A stretch of 64,000 nt of DNA, taken from NCBI RefSeq assembly GCF_018687715.1, contig NC_056766.1:11149501-11213500 (forward strand), read 5' to 3'. Below, one piece after another: positions 21,735 through 33,029 of the stretch (position 1 is its first letter; every line of letters begins with the position of its first letter). Source of the stretch: Carya illinoinensis (Eukaryota; Streptophyta; Magnoliopsida; Fagales; Juglandaceae). The notes below the pieces were generated by a model. It was given only the letters and a program-made list of their open reading frames with translations, was not told the DNA's origin and ran no database searches. Both the position numbers and the translations under genes were made by a program.

Positions 21735-23900
21735 TGTGATGACCCGCTTTTACGTGTATTTTCACTGAAGGGTTGTTTTTAATTTAATTAATATATTGGT
21801 TTATTTATTTTAAATTAATGTATTTGAATTGGTTTTTAATTTATTTGATGTTGTGTTTATTTTATTTAATCGTTTTACGGTTTTTAAAATCGTTTTCGGC
21901 GGATCAGTTTTGGTTTCCGGAGTGAGGATTGGACCTCATTTCTTTTCTTCTCTCTTTTTCTTTTTCCCTTTTTCCTTTTTCTTTTTCTTTTTTTTCCTTC
22001 TTTTCTTTCTTTTTCTTCTTCTTTTCCCGGTTCCTCTCTCTCTCCCCGTGCGTTTTCTCCCATTTTATCCATCCCGTCGCTGCCCCTTTGACCGGCCGGT
22101 TCTCCGCCGTCCGGCCACCGTTTGATGCACCGTCACCACCGTTCTCTTCCCCTTCCACCATAGATCATCCCCACCAATTTTCAGAGCCATCGGACCAGCC
22201 GTTTGCTTTCGAGAGCCACCGGAAGTCGCTGCACCTGCCCTGTTTTTGCCCCTGTCGCCGGAACTGTTTTCTGCCCAGACCGCCGCCGTCCGGCCACCGT
22301 TTGGCCCGCCGCCGGTCCCGTTCGAACCCCCTCCCTCCGGCGCACCTTCCCACCAAATATCTCCCCCATCCGGCCAGCCGTTAGCCACCTAGAGCCATTT
22401 CTTTCCCCACGGTTTTTGGCTCGATCCGCCGCCGTCGCTCCACCTCCGGCCACCATTTCTTCACCACTTCATCACCGACTCCTTGCCGTCCTAACCCACC
22501 TATTTCCGGCCTCCAACGACCACCGGAACAGCTCCTACGAGCTTGTTTTCCGATTTGAGTTTTCCGGCCTATTTCCGGCGTTTTCGCCGCCACCCACGGC
22601 CAACCACCACTTCCAATAGCTTCACAATCATCCCTAAACCATTCCCTATCAATCCTAAGCCCTGGTTTGTCCCCGTTCAAAAATGGGTAATTTATTACCC
22701 ACGGACACAGTGTAAATTACACTGTTACGTTGCTTTTCCTCCGCCGTTTGCAACGCCGCGAGCTTTCTAAAAATACCGTATAGCGCTGTAAGTATTTTCC
22801 AAACCCTACTTTCAGATTTATATATATATTGTTCATTCAATTATTTACTGTTGTTGGTTGTTGATTCCGGACTGAGTCCGAGGAGTTTCGGGGGTCGGAT
22901 GGATGGAGGACGGAGTTGCTTGTTTATTTGATTTATGATTGTTGGATTATTTTATTGTGCATTGTTATGGCATTACATGGTGCATGCACGTGTGTTGTGG
23001 GTTTATGAGAAAAGCCTGTGTTTTGGCGTGAGTGTGTTGCGGGTGCGTGGGTATCACGAGCCCAAGCCGGGATGGGTTATTATCTCGGTGGAGCTCCTCT
23101 GGTCACTCGGGAGCGGAATAAACTGAGTGATGTCCCCTGAGTTATCGAAAGCGATAATGGGAGCGGGACTAGGGGGTGCTTGGCTACGAACGCGCCGGGC
23201 GCGGAACCGGGCATCGGCCTACTCACCGACTCCGTGGCCCTTCGCTGGCGAGGGCTAGAGGATGCTTGGCTACGCACGCGCGGGGCGCGGAACTGGGCAT
23301 CGCTCGTTGGGTGTCACATGCGTGGCGGTACTCTGCGGTGTGACACTGGAGCCAGGGTGTGCGGATGACCCCTAGGGGAGGTCATGGTGCATACGGTTAA
23401 AATTGGATAATGGTTTGAGATGTCAAATGTGTCTTTTGGCGTGCGTGGAAAACTTGTGTTTTACGGGTTTGTGCATTGGGCATGTTTCATGCATCTTGTT
23501 TGAGTTATATGTGTTTTTATCTGGTGGTGTTTGGGTTTTACTTACCTGCGGTACCATTCGTGGTTCCGTAGCTTTTGGTGCAGGAGATGAGGTTGAGGAG
23601 GAAGAGGCTGAGCCCGAGGATGCGGCTCCGCCGGGTTGCTGATGTTATCTTTTTATTTGTTTAAAACTGTATTTGTGGTATATGTAATATTTTATCTATG
23701 TACGTTTTAAACAGCTTGTATTATGTTAAGAAAAATTCTGGTACTTAGTTATGACTTTCTTATCCGCTGCGTGTTTCTCTGTACACTTTTGCTGCCTTGC
23801 ACACACTCGGCACCCGTCGTTGGGGTGGTGACCCGGGTTGTCACCATCCGGACGTCTCAATTTCCCCCTGTTCGGGCGTGGGGATTTTGGGGGCGTCACA
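21735..23900 (+). repeat. E3 5' LTR
   Basis: 2166 bp, TGTGATGACCCGCTTTTACG to GGGGGCGTCACA. The paired inverted repeats have TGGGTAAT/ATTACCCA arms (22684-22701) and ACAGTGTAA/TTACACTGT arms (22707-22725). The donor-like GCTGTAAGTATTTTCC is near 22786. Confidence 0.96.
22684..22725 (+). promoter_or_regulatory. paired inverted repeats in the LTR (E3 copy)
   Basis: Two adjacent inverted repeats, TGGGTAAT-TT-ATTACCCA and ACAGTGTAA-A-TTACACTGT. Compared with E1/E6 (GTGGGT...ACCCAC and CACAGTGAAATTTCACTGTG), both arms changed together so that pairing is kept. Confidence 0.6.
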
Positions 23901-23902
23901 GG

Positions 23903-23914
23903 TGGTATCAGAGC
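23903..23914 (+). other. E3 primer-binding site
   Basis: TGGTATCAGAGC two bases after the 5' LTR; complementary to initiator tRNA-Met. Confidence 0.9.
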
Positions 23915-24502
23915 GGTTTGGCTCTGGGTAAAACCACATGTCCCGTAGGTAGTACCAGAATGTTTTAAAGTTGTGTTTTAAAATTTATTTTAAGTATAGT
24001 TTCTATTTAACATGTTTTATTTGTTTTATTGATTTGAGCTTGTTTGCTTGTTTTTATTTATTTAGTTGTGTTGTTGCATGCTGGTTTCTTTCGTTTCCTG
24101 CTATATGGTTTTGTGTATTTGGTTTTTGGTTTTATGTTGGTTTTATTCGTTTTCTTAAAGGGGGTCAAAGGTTGTGTTGTGGCAGGAAGGCGGTATAATC
24201 GAGGATACTATCATTAGGCATGAACATTTAGCGTAGTAGGCTTGAATTTTGAGCGACGTGGTTTGCTTGTATGATGTTGAGGTCTGAAGGGAACGTCATG
24301 GTTTATAGGCAATCTTAGTAAGGTGGGAACTCACGTAACAATGAGGAGAGGAATTAGCTTTAAGTCGCTTAAGATGATTGAGGTCAAGGTTTTGTAGAAT
24401 TTATGTAACGAGGCTATAGTATTGGAGAGTGCAGGTTCAACGAACTTTAAGGACATATTTAAGGGAATTTTATTTAAGGTTTGAGACCAGATATATGTAA
24501 CA

Positions 24503-24900
24503 ATGGTGGTCAGCCATCGGATATCCACCTTTCAGGATTTAGTGGATGTGGCCACTCTTGTGGAGCGAGAGCATAACTTGAGTATGGGCTCCCCTCTAGG
24601 ACATAAGAGGCAGAGTTTTTATGGTGAAGGAAGTAGTTCGGGTTCACCTCAGAATTTATTCAGCGGACCGGAACTCGACCGCAAGCGTCCTCAAGTGTTC
24701 GTATGGAAGGACGAGTGCCAATTTGCGGAGTTTATAATAGAGCCCATGTGGGTGAGTGCCCCATTAGAGTTCAAGGAAGCCGTGGAGCTCGTCGCAGTGA
24801 TAGAACTAACTAGAGGCTTTTAGGTCGGGCTCGAATGTACGCGGTGACTCTTGGTACCGTTGGAGGTGAGGTTACGGAGACTCAGAATGCTGGAGTCATG
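24503..24900 (+). pseudogene. E3 gag relic
   Basis: Sequence clearly derived from gag: a frame at 24503 reads VVSHRISTFQDLVDVATLVE, matching residues near 268 of intact Gag. The stretch to about 24900 covers the serine-rich linker and the C-terminal TP-GEV region, with frameshifts between them. The gag start and first half are gone, and the canonical CCHC knuckle region is deleted. A related relic is in E4. Confidence 0.85.
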
Positions 24901-26638
24901 GCGGGTAGGGGTCTAATCTAATCTTTAGTGATGAACGCCTTGTGTGGTTTGTTTTTATTATCGAGGCCTGGAGAGAATAGCATGATCTGGATGATCTTTC
25001 AGGGAAGTAGAATAATTGAGTTCTTTGGTTCCGTGGAGTTTATGAAATGGTCTTTAATGTAGTAGGTTGTAAGTTCAACAAATTTCGATGTTAGATTTTA
25101 TGAAGTTTCGACAAGTTTTAAATTTTGGGGCCTTATAGATTTTAGGAAAATAAGTTTATGGTAATTAAGATGTTAGGTTCGACAAGCTTTGGGGGGGGGA
25201 TAATTCAATTTCGAGTTTTAGATTTCGTGATTTGGATGAGTAATTTGGTGGCAATTGGGGCTTTAGATTTTACCAGCGTTTAAGGTGAATGATTTGGATT
25301 AAAACCACCAATCTTGAGAATTTCAGAAAATGATTTATTATCTATTAATGTTTTAGGATTTGAAAGATTTGAGAGTCGATTTTCTTTTATAGGATGTAAG
25401 TTTCATTGATCTTAGAAGTTCCGGAAGATGATTCTTATTTGATTTAAGGTTTTAGAATTGTAGAGTTGAATGATTGATTGGTAATAAGAATTGAGTTCTT
25501 AGTTTTACAGACTTAGTGCTGTAGCTTGATCTACTCTAGTGAGTGATTAGTTTGTAACCATTAAAATGGAGTTGATTAGAGTTGAGTTATAGATATGAAA
25601 ATTTTTCTAGAGTAGATTTCTTTGAGAATGGAAGGTAATGATCTAGCTCATATACTTCTTTGAGGATTGTAGATATTGACTTAGTTCAGAAAATGACTAT
25701 TGTTAACTCGAGGTTGTAGTAATCGATTTTAGGAAATGATTTTTGTCGGTTCGGAAGAAATAGATCCATTGAGGTTTTGGAAGCAATAGTTTAATTGTTG
25801 GTATTGAATTCGATTGAAGTTGAGACCTTATGTTCTATAAACTTTTGGGAACGGATTATTAGCAGGTTTAAGGTCATTTTCAGTACAAAGCTTTAAGCGA
25901 TAACTATTTACTGATATTAAGGGTATAAGTTAAGCAGATATAGGAATGATTCATGTTGATTTGCGGATACGAGTCGAGATGATGGAAATAGTAGTAATGG
26001 ACTATTTGTGTGTTGGAATGACTATTGGTTTCGGCTAAGGACGTATGAGATCGACGTGTGATAGTGGTGAATCGTTTGGAGTGTTCAGTCGAAACATGTT
26101 ACTCAATGGAATGTGGGTTGGCAATAATTGTTATAGCTCGAGGTTATAGTGACAAGTTTTAGGATTGATTCATACCGAGTTGAGGATAATAGATGATGCA
26201 GTTTTGGGAAATGAAATTTTGTTTATTTTGAGGATAAGGTACGGATGTTGGAAATGGAAGTGATGGATCACTTATACGTTAGAATGATTATTGATCTTAG
26301 CTAAGGGTACATGAGATCCATTTATAGTGGTGGTGAGGGTGTATGGATTTCGGAGAGTACAAATCCTAGTCTCTTTTTGGCTTGAGAGAAGTGGCTTTGG
26401 TGAGTACTGAAATGGATTAGATGTGATAGTATTAAATTCAATAGATTTTAACTTCGAGTTCTTAGTGAGTTGATCGGAGTGTACAGTTGAAGTGGGTTAC
26501 CAATTGGAGTGATAGTTGGCATTTATTGTGGAGATTATCTTAGAGAATTAATTGTAACTTGAGGTCACACAGGAATTTAAATTTCGAGGCTATACTTTCT
26601 TTTGGAGTTTGAGTGTCCAATTGGGAGAGTTATATACA

Positions 26639-26669
<31 letters not shown>

Positions 26670-27733
26670 TAGAAGAGAGATTGTTGAGTCGCCATGTGTA
26701 GTGGTTAATAAAATCTTGAAAGTGGAAGTTTGGGAATCAACGGTGATTAGCCTAAACAGGTACGTAAGGTAATAAGCAGTAGAAGCCAGGAGAGTAGTGC
26801 CATAGTTTTGATGGATTGAAGATTTAAACAGTATGGCCTGTCTTGAGATTTAATTTTGTATGCGATTGAAGGACATAGTCGTGCTACTACTAGGGTTATG
26901 GGAATGGAAGTAGGTAAGTGAGTTTTCAAGAAGAGTTCATTAAGGTTATGGTGAATTCAATCGTGGTTCATAGTGTGTTTAGTCATCTCTAAATTTAGAC
27001 GATATTCAGAATTTAGGGGATGATTTTGATTTGATTAAGGTAGCTAAAGATAATTGAGGGATAGGAGTGATGATTCATGATTTTGGGAGATTTTATTTTC
27101 TATCAAAGTGTGGTAAAGGATTTTCTTGCTTCCAGGTGTTAGGGTTAGCTTGTACTCAAGGGTGTTATTTTATGAGGATATAGTCTTTTTACATTTTGGC
27201 GAGTTATTAGAGTGCGCACAGAAGCGCGATATTTTAGAGATAATTAGGTGTTTAAATCTTGTGCTGATTTTGGAAAAATAGTGATGACTTGAAGTTTTAG
27301 TAAGAAGTTAATCATTTGGTGGTATAAATTATGTTGATTGATGGTTTATTTTGGAAGTGATTATTAGGTTACCAAGAGATAGTGTATAATGAAGGTTTGG
27401 AGGTTATAACACAGGAGCTGATTGAGGTTAACACAGTTTATTGTGGAAAGATACTAAATGTTGGAATTTACTTGGGTGCGGTTTTGAAATTCTTGTGGAT
27501 GTAGTGATTTCTGTTTATGTGGTCACTTTAAGAGTTCTAGACGTGAAGCATTTCTGGGAGATTAGTGCGAATATGATGGAGTTGTTTATAAGAGTATTTT
27601 TGGGAAGTGCATTCTTCATACTTGTGTGGAAATGGTTGATGGTATGATTTTCTCAAGTATAATCGGAGTTGTTTATGGTATCTTTTTGGCGCTGGTAGTT
27701 GATCTTGCAAATTTCGAGGACGAAATTTGTTTT
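24901..27733 (+). other. E3 non-coding interior
   Basis: About 2.8 kb with stops in all frames and no recognisable pol. It is C-poor and G-rich on this strand; in two sample lines G outnumbers C by more than two to one. E4 carries a clearly related interior. The 3' end GCAAATTTCGAGGACGAAAT and the polypurine tract match the coding elements. A poly-T run lies at about 26639-26666. Confidence 0.75.
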
Positions 27734-27746
27734 AAGGAGGGGAGGA
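27734..27746 (+). other. E3 polypurine tract
   Basis: AAGGAGGGGAGGA directly abutting the 3' LTR. Confidence 0.85.
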
Positions 27747-29912
27747 TGTGATGACCCGCTTTTACGTGTATTTTCACTGAAGGGTTGTTTTTAATTTAAT
27801 TAATATATTGGTTTATTTATTTTAAATTAATGTATTTGAATTGGTTTTTAATTTATTTGATGTTGTGTTTATTTTATTTAATCGTTTTACGGTTTTTAAA
27901 ATCGTTTTCGGCGGATCAGTTTTGGTTTCCGGAGTGAGGATTGGACCTCATTTCTTTTCTTCTCTCTTTTTCTTTTTCCCTTTTTCCTTTTTCTTTTTCT
28001 TTTTTTTCCTTCTTTTCTTTCTTTTTCTTCTTCTTTTCCCGGTTCCTCTCTCTCTCCCCGTGCGTTTTCTCCCATTTTATCCATCCCGTCGCTGCCCCTT
28101 TGACCGGCCGGTTCTCCGCCGTCCGGCCACCGTTTGATGCACCGTCACCACCGTTCTCTTCCCCTTCCACCATAGATCATCCCCACCAATTTTCAGAGCC
28201 ATCGGACCAGCCGTTTGCTTTCGAGAGCCGCCGGAAGTCGCTGCACCTGCCCTGTTTTTGCCCCTGTCGCCGGAACTGTTTTCTGCCCAGACCGCCGCCG
28301 TCCGGCCACCGTTTGGCCCGCCGCCGGTCCCGTTCGAACCCCCTCCCTCCGGCGCACCTTCCCACCAAATATCTCCCCCATCCGGCCAGCCGTTAGCCAC
28401 CTAGAGCCATTTCTTTCCCCACGGTTTTTGGCTCGATCCGCCGCCGTCGCTCCACCTCCGGCCACCATTTCTTCACCACTTCATCACCGACTCCTTGCCG
28501 TCCTAACCCACCTATTTCCGGCCTCCAACGACCACCGGAACAGCTCCTACGAGCTTGTTTTCCGATTTGAGTTTTCCGGCCTATTTCCGGCGTTTTCGCC
28601 GCCACCCACGGCCAACCACCACTTCCAATAGCTTCACAATCATCCCTAAACCATTCCCTATCAATCCTAAGCCCTGGTTTGTCCCCGTTCAAAAATGGGT
28701 AATTTATTACCCACGGACACAGTGTAAATTACACTGTTACGTTGCTTTTCCTCCGCCGTTTGCAACGCCGCGAGCTTTCTAAAAATACCGTATAGCGCTG
28801 TAAGTATTTTCCAAACCCTACTTTCAGATTTATATATATATTGTTCATTCAATTATTTACTGTTGTTGGTTGTTGATTCCGGACTGAGTCCGAGGAGTTT
28901 CGGGGGTCGGATGGATGGAGGACGGAGTTGCTTGTTTATTTGATTTATGATTGTTGGATTATTTTATTGTGCATTGTTATGGCATTACATGGTGCATGCA
29001 CGTGTGTTGTGGGTTTATGAGAAAAGCCTGTGTTTTGGCGTGAGTGTGTTGCGGGTGCGTGGGTATCACGAGCCCAAGCCGGGATGGGTTATTATCTCGG
29101 TGGAGCTCCTCTGGTCACTCGGGAGCGGAATAAACTGAGTGATGTCCCCTGAGTTATCGAAAGCGATAATGGGAGCGGGACTAGGGGGTGCTTGGCTACG
29201 AACGCGCCGGGCGCGGAACCGGGCATCGGCCTACTCACCGACTCCGTGGCCCTTCGCTGGCGAGGGCTAGAGGATGCTTGGCTACGCACGCGCGGGGCGC
29301 GGAACTGGGCATCGCTCGTTGGGTGTCACATGCGTGGCGGTACTCTGCGGTGTGACACTGGAGCCAGGGTGTGCGGATGACCCCTAGGGGAGGTCATGGT
29401 GCATACGGTTAAAATTGGATAATGGTTTGAGATGTCAAATGTGTCTTTTGGCGTGCGTGGAAAACTTGTGTTTTACGGGTTTGTGCATTGGGCATGTTTC
29501 ATGCATCTTGTTTGAGTTATATGTGTTTTTATCTGGTGGTGTTTGGGTTTTACTTACCTGCGGTACCATTCGTGGTTCCGTAGCTTTTGGTGCAGGAGAT
29601 GAGGTTGAGGAGGAAGAGGCTGAGCCCGAGGATGCGGCTCCGCCGGGTTGCTGATGTTATCTTTTTATTTGTTTAAAACTGTATTTGTGGTATATGTAAT
29701 ATTTTATCTATGTACGTTTTAAACAGCTTGTATTATGTTAAGAAAAATTCTGGTACTTAGTTATGACTTTCTTATCCGCTGCGTGTTTCTCTGTACACTT
29801 TTGCTGCCTTGCACACACTCGGCACCCGTCGTTGGGGTGGTGACCCGGGTTGTCACCATCCGGACGTCTCAATTTCCCCCTGTTCGGGCGTGGGGATTTT
29901 GGGGGCGTCACA
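27747..29912 (+). repeat. E3 3' LTR
   Basis: 2166 bp, the same length as the 5' LTR and apparently one substitution different. It is followed by the ATATG target duplication. Confidence 0.96.
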
Positions 29913-30612
29913 ATATGAATTAATAATAAAAATTAAAATTTGTGTATATGATTAGCAGTTAATAATTAAATATAAATTGATTTATTCATAGAATTAACAT
30001 TTGAAAAATTTTAACAATATTTTTAAATTAGCTCTAATTGGAAATTCATTTAAGCAAATCTTTTTTTTTTTTGCTAACAAAAAATAAAAGAATTAAAAAA
30101 TAAATAAATAAAAATTAACAAATTTCAGTTATTAAGAAAATAAAAAAGCATAAAAAATGACATTTATGACTAAAAGTATAGATATAAATAATAACAAGTA
30201 AAAGTCTAAAAGTAAATAATAATAAATAAAAATTTAAGCATTAACTACAGAAATTCTTTCAAATTTTAACAAATATTTTGATTTTTATATTTGTATATAT
30301 AAATAATTATAATATTAAATATCTTAATTTTTTCTTTTAATCAAGTTAAATTCCAAAGTTTTTAATTTTACATTATTAAAAATCACATTTTCTTAACGAA
30401 AATTTGAAATTTTGTTTTTGTATTTTGTCTTTTGAATTTCAATGTTTTTTAATTTTTTTTATTGAAATATATTTAAAAACAAGATATTTTATTTATGTAT
30501 TTAAATATATATTTATTAATTTCCATTTTTCAAAAAAATAATATAACAAAGTTAATATTTAAGTCTTTTACCAATTTCAGTTTGATTTTATTCAAATTTA
30601 TGATTAGGAGTA
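29913..30612. other. AT-rich Helitron interior between E3 and E5, no gene seen
   Basis: 700 bp of AT-rich sequence. It begins with the right target duplication of E3 (ATATG) and ends with the left one of E5 (GAGTA, 30608-30612). Confidence 0.7.
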
Positions 30613-32912
30613 TGTGACGCCCCCAAATCCCCACGCCCGAACACGGGGAAATCGAGACGTCCGGATGGTGACAACCCGGACCACCATCCTAACGACGTGT
30701 GCCAAGTGTGTGCAAGAGCGACAAAGTGCACAAGACAAACGCAGCGAGAAGCAAGTCAATAATTAAGTACCAGAATTTTTTCTTAATGTAATACAAACTG
30801 TTTAAAACATACTTAAATAAAATATTACAAGAAACACAAATACAAGTTTGAAAACAGATAAAAAGCACAGCATCAGCAACCCGGCGGAGCCGCATCCTCG
30901 GGCTCAGCCTCCTCCTCCTCTTCCTCGATCTCTGCACCAAAAGCTACGGAACCAAGAAAGGTTCCGCAGGTAAGTATGACCCAAACACTACCAGATGAAA
31001 ATACATACAACCCAAACAACAAGAAAACAAGATCAAACAAACACACGCCCCGCTACACATATATTTTAACACGCACGCCAAAACCCAAAAGGCCCACCAA
31101 CCTCCATAAAGCCACACCTCGCCATTATCCCAGATAATGGCCCAAACCACCATTTTTCCCAGAAAAAGGATCATAACTGAAAAACCATACCACAACCCGC
31201 TCCGTATGCACCATGATCTCCCTTAGGGATCATCCGCACACCCTGGCTCAGTGCCACACCGTAGAGAACGGCTACGCGTGCGACACCTAAACGAGCGATG
31301 CCCAGACTCGTGCCATGCACGTACCGGGCCGGGCCATCCTCTAGCCCTCGCCAGCGAAGGGCCACGGGATCGGTGAATAGAGCGATGCCTGGACTCGTGC
31401 TCAGCACGTACCGGGCCAGACCCATCCTCTAATTTCCGCTCCCGGAGTCAGTGAGTAGAGCGATGCCTGGACTCGTGCTCAGCACGTACCGGGCTAGACC
31501 CATCCTCTAATACTACTCCATCATCGTGCAGGGCCTCAGAATCGGTGAATAGAGCGATGCCTGGACTCGTGCTCAGCACGTACCGGGCCAGACCCATCCT
31601 CTAGTACCAAACTCGTCAGCGCCCAGACGACTACTCAGGGGATGTCACTCAGTATTGACCGCTCCCGAGTGACCAGAGGAGCTCCACCGTGATAATAACC
31701 CATCACGGCTTGGGCTCGTGAGACACACGCACTCAAACGCCAAAACGCCGATAAACATGATGCACATGCACGCGATATGCAACACACACAAATAAAATGC
31801 AACGCACACCACACGGCCCAATCGAAACAACCAATAACAACCAACCAAACAAACACTCCGTCCTCAATCCATCCGACCCCCGAAACTCCTCGGACTCAGT
31901 CCGGAATCAACAACCAACAACAAACAATTAAATAAATAAATAAAACAATTGAATGAGCAATATATATTAAAATCTGAAAATAGGGTTTGGAAAATACTTA
32001 CAGCGCTATACGGTATTTTTAGAAAGCTCGCGGCGTTGCTAACGGCGGAAAAACAGCAACGTCACAGTGAAAATTCACTGTGGCCGTGGGTCCGAAAAAC
32101 CCACTTTTGAACGGGAACAAACTAGGACACGAGATTGATAGGGAATGGTCTAGAGGTGGTTGTGAAGCTAATGGAAGCGACGGACGGCCGTGGGTGGCGG
32201 CGGAATGGCCGAAAATGGCCGAAAATGGCAAATCGGAAAACAAGCTCGTGGGAGCTGCTCCGGTGGTCGATGGAGGCCGGAAATGGGTGGGTTAGGACAG
32301 CAAGAGGTCGGTGATGAAGTGGTGAAGAAATGGTGGCCGGAGGTGGAGCGACGGCGGCGGATCGGAGTGAAATCCGTGCGCCCTTTGGAAGCTTTTTCCG
32401 GCCAAATGGCCGGCCGGTTGGGGGTGGTTTTCGGTGGGGAGGTGCACCGGAGGGAGGGGAAGAAAATGGGACCGGTGGGAGGTCGGGAGGTGGCCGGACG
32501 GCGCTGGGCCGGAGGAGAGAGAGAGACGACGCGGGAGAGGGAGGGAAGAGAGAGAGAGCACGGGGGGGGGGGGAGCCGATCGGGGAGAGAGAAAGGGAGG
32601 GAAAAAAAAAGAAAATAAAAAAAAGAAAGAAGAAGAAAGAAAAAAAAGGAAAAAGAAAAAGAAAAAAGAGAGGAAAAAGGGAAAAGATGTAGGGAAAAGA
32701 TGAGGTCCAAACCTCATTCCGGAAAGCAAAACTAACCCGCCAAAAAGATTAAAAAAACACAAAACAACTAAATAAAACACAACACCAAATAAAATAAATT
32801 AATTTAAAAACCAACATTAAAAACGCAAATAAATTAAAATAAATAGCTAATATATTAATTAAAATAAAAACAATTATTTCAGCGAAAATACACTCAAAAA
32901 CGGGTCATCACA
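30613..32912 (-). repeat. E5 3' LTR
   Basis: 2300 bp with the family ends. It contains the four-copy tandem repeat (31296-31605), the palindrome-like CACAGTGAAAATTCACTGTG (32063-32082) and the CT-rich tract near 32570-32690. An extra 10-bp duplication (GGCCGAAAAT) near 32210 distinguishes it from the other LTR. Confidence 0.95.
31296..31605. repeat. four-copy tandem repeat inside E5 3' LTR
   Basis: Four copies of GCGATGCCTGGACTCGTGCT ... GTACCGGGCCAGACCCATCC, each about 80-95 bp, separated by short variable segments. Copies begin near 31296, 31381, 31459 and 31553. The 5' LTR has the same array at about 38689-38998. Confidence 0.9.
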
Positions 32913-32925
32913 TCCTCCCCTCCTT
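32913..32925 (-). other. E5 polypurine tract
   Basis: Minus strand AAGGAGGGGAGGA adjoining the 3' LTR. Confidence 0.85.
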
Positions 32926-33029
32926 AAAAACAATTTCGTCCTCGAAATTGCAAGATCACCACCAACTTAAACCAAGCCACACAAACGCACATGAACCAAC
33001 TGAGACCAAGATTAAAATACATACCTTCA

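Larger units (their letters stand above)
21735..29912 (+). mobile_element. E3: non-autonomous LTR retrotransposon of the same family
   Basis: Two 2166-bp LTRs (21735-23900 and 27747-29912) flank a 3846-bp interior without usable gag or pol. Perfect target duplication ATATG (21730-21734 and 29913-29917). The primer site and polypurine tract are intact. I see a single mismatch between the LTRs (CCACC against CGCC context near 22230/28242), so insertion was very recent. Since the element codes for nothing, its proteins must have come from coding relatives such as E1 or E5. Confidence 0.95.

Noticed and set aside
27441..27647. 68-codon frame in the E3 interior
   Set aside because: Hydrophobic chance frame; the matching place in E4 does not preserve it.
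31296..31605. CRISPR-like array of regular repeats
   Set aside because: Only four long, imperfect units inside an LTR in a plant genome; no cas genes or unique spacers.
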